This document shows, piece by piece, positions 63,189 through 64,000 of a stretch of 64,000 nt of DNA. How positions within the stretch are numbered: position 1 is the first letter of the stretch; each line of letters begins with the position of its first letter. Under the pieces are notes generated by a model. It saw only the letters and a list, made by a program, of their open reading frames with translations. It was not told the DNA's origin and did not search any database. The position numbers were made by a program, and so were the translations under genes. The stretch is taken from contig NZ_JAUSZA010000001.1 in assembly GCF_030817215.1 (NCBI RefSeq), forward strand, positions 1,070,501-1,134,500. Reading direction: 5' to 3'. This DNA is from Paenibacillus sp. V4I3. GTDB taxonomy: Bacteria > Bacillota > Bacilli > Paenibacillales > NBRC-103111.

Positions 63189-64000
63189 TTGTCTTTTGTA
63201 ATGAAATTGCGGTGGTTTTTCAAAGAAAGATGGAAATACTACGTGCTTGCTATCAGCTTAATGATTTGTGTGAATTTATTGGCGACAATTCCGCCTAAAA
63301 TGATAGGGAATACAATCGATCAGATTGGCAGCGGGAGTTTAACGGCATCTAGTCTAAGTCAGACGGTCCTTCTGCTTGTAAGCTTGTCTCTCCTATTATA
63401 TGTAATTACTTATGTTTGGATCACGACCCTATTCGGCAATTCGGCACTCGTTGAGAAAGTGCTCAGAGGGCGTTTACTGGCTCATCTGACGAAAATGACA
63501 CCGGCGTTCTTCCAACGCAACAGTACGGGTCAGTTAATGGCATTAGCCACTAATGACGTGCTCGCTATTGGCCAGACTGCTGGTTACGGTGTTATGACAC
63601 TCGTTCACACGTTGGTCGGGGCCTCTGTCGTCATTATTACGATGATCTCCCTAATTAGCTTCAAATTAATGATTGCGGCGCTGATTCCTCTGCCTTTTCT
63701 AGCCTTAGTGATTAGTAAGCTGGGTCAAAAAGTGAGAGTTCGCTTCCTTGCTGCACAGGCCTCTTTTGGCCAAATGAATGACCACGCACTCGAGTCCATC
63801 TCTGGTATTCGTGTGATTCGTTCTTATGTTCAGGAAGATCATGATCTAGTCGCCTTCGATAAGGTTACGTCAGAAGTGATGAATAAAAATAGACGCGTGT
63901 CTATGTTGAATGCGCTTTTTCAGCCGCTTACATCGTTGATTGTCGGTCTAAGTTATTCGATAGGCATAGGATATGGCTCTTATATGGTCTTTCATAATGA
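63189..64000 (+). CDS. ABC exporter half-transporter (YheI/YfiB-like), N-terminal part
   Basis: The first ~270 residues of an ABC exporter; the ATPase domain lies beyond the right edge. The transmembrane domain starts with WFFKERWKYYVLAISLMICV and includes PPKMIGNTIDQIGSGSL, the intracellular loop region KMTPAFFQRNSTGQLMALAT, and ALESISGIRVIRSYVQEDHD, typical of multidrug or lipid exporters in heterodimeric pairs such as YheI/YheH. The start is a TTG at 63189, eight bases after AAAGGGG; an ATG at 63201 in the same frame is less well spaced. A partner half-transporter gene is expected to follow. Confidence 0.85.
   Translation, partial: MSFVMKLRWFFKERWKYYVLAISLMICVNLLATIPPKMIGNTIDQIGSGSLTASSLSQTVLLLVSLSLLLYVITYVWITTLFGNSALVEKVLRGRLLAHLTKMTPAFFQRNSTGQLMALATNDVLAIGQTAGYGVMTLVHTLVGASVVIITMISLISFKLMIAALIPLPFLALVISKLGQKVRVRFLAAQASFGQMNDHALESISGIRVIRSYVQEDHDLVAFDKVTSEVMNKNRRVSMLNALFQPLTSLIVGLSYSIGIGYGSYMVFHN

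Overview
The window looks like a chromosomal segment of an endospore-forming Bacillota, most likely Paenibacillaceae. The pointers are two CotS-family spore-coat kinase-like genes, an H-type small acid-soluble spore protein, a DUF3231 gene, strong GGAGG ribosome-binding sites with frequent TTG/GTG starts, and YesM/YesN-type two-component genes. No tRNA, rRNA, CRISPR array, integrase, transposase or prophage was seen.

Layout. 1-410 is the 5' part of a glycine-betaine-type ABC ATPase. 748-7441 holds a DUF3231 gene, a response-regulator scrap, a GlnK-GlnL two-component system, a polar amino-acid ABC importer and a type I asparaginase, which together look like an Asn/Gln sensing, uptake and deamidation unit. 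7472-9418 is a small WYL-regulator/VOC/DinB operon. 9537-13426 is a sigma-54 module: an AcoR-like activator divergent from an acetaldehyde-type dehydrogenase plus DUF779 gene, with a textbook -24/-12 promoter and two enhancer-like dyads. Just after it lies a broken piece of a sigma-54 (SigL/RpoN) gene. 13611-16108 is the most unusual stretch: a 136-bp hairpin-rich repeat, an array of 17 heptamers, and a ParM-type actin / ParR-like / double winged-helix operon resembling a plasmid partition cassette. 16466-22492 is a c-di-GMP-I riboswitch controlling a 1948-residue secreted repeat protein. 22627-26349 has spore-coat genes and a catalase. 26493-31989 is a membrane-anchored sugar-binding sensor, a YesM-like kinase and a YesN-like regulator followed by a sugar:H+ symporter.

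32374-48816 is a large catabolic region: an SsuABC-like importer, a 2-hydroxyacid dehydrogenase, an agmatinase-family ureohydrolase, a LysR regulator, a GabT-like aminotransferase, a GabD-like dehydrogenase, GlcD/GlcF-like oxidase subunits (glcF frameshifted), glutamate dehydrogenase, malic enzyme and a second amino-acid ABC importer. The simplest reading is a pathway for a guanidino compound such as 4-guanidinobutyrate through GABA and succinate semialdehyde to the TCA cycle. A shared AATGGTWAC motif lies ahead of both transport modules. 48912-64000 is mixed housekeeping: an MFS efflux protein, NamA-like OYE, DUF421, a frameshifted Na+-dependent symporter, SspH, RlmN, two DNA glycosylases, a Tat-exported intradiol-dioxygenase lipoprotein, ThrC, a repeat-rich secreted protein and the start of an ABC exporter.

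Two genes (glcF, the Na+ symporter) are each broken by one extra base in or beside a homopolymer run, so sequencing error must be considered for both. All functional calls come from reading motifs; no database search was run.
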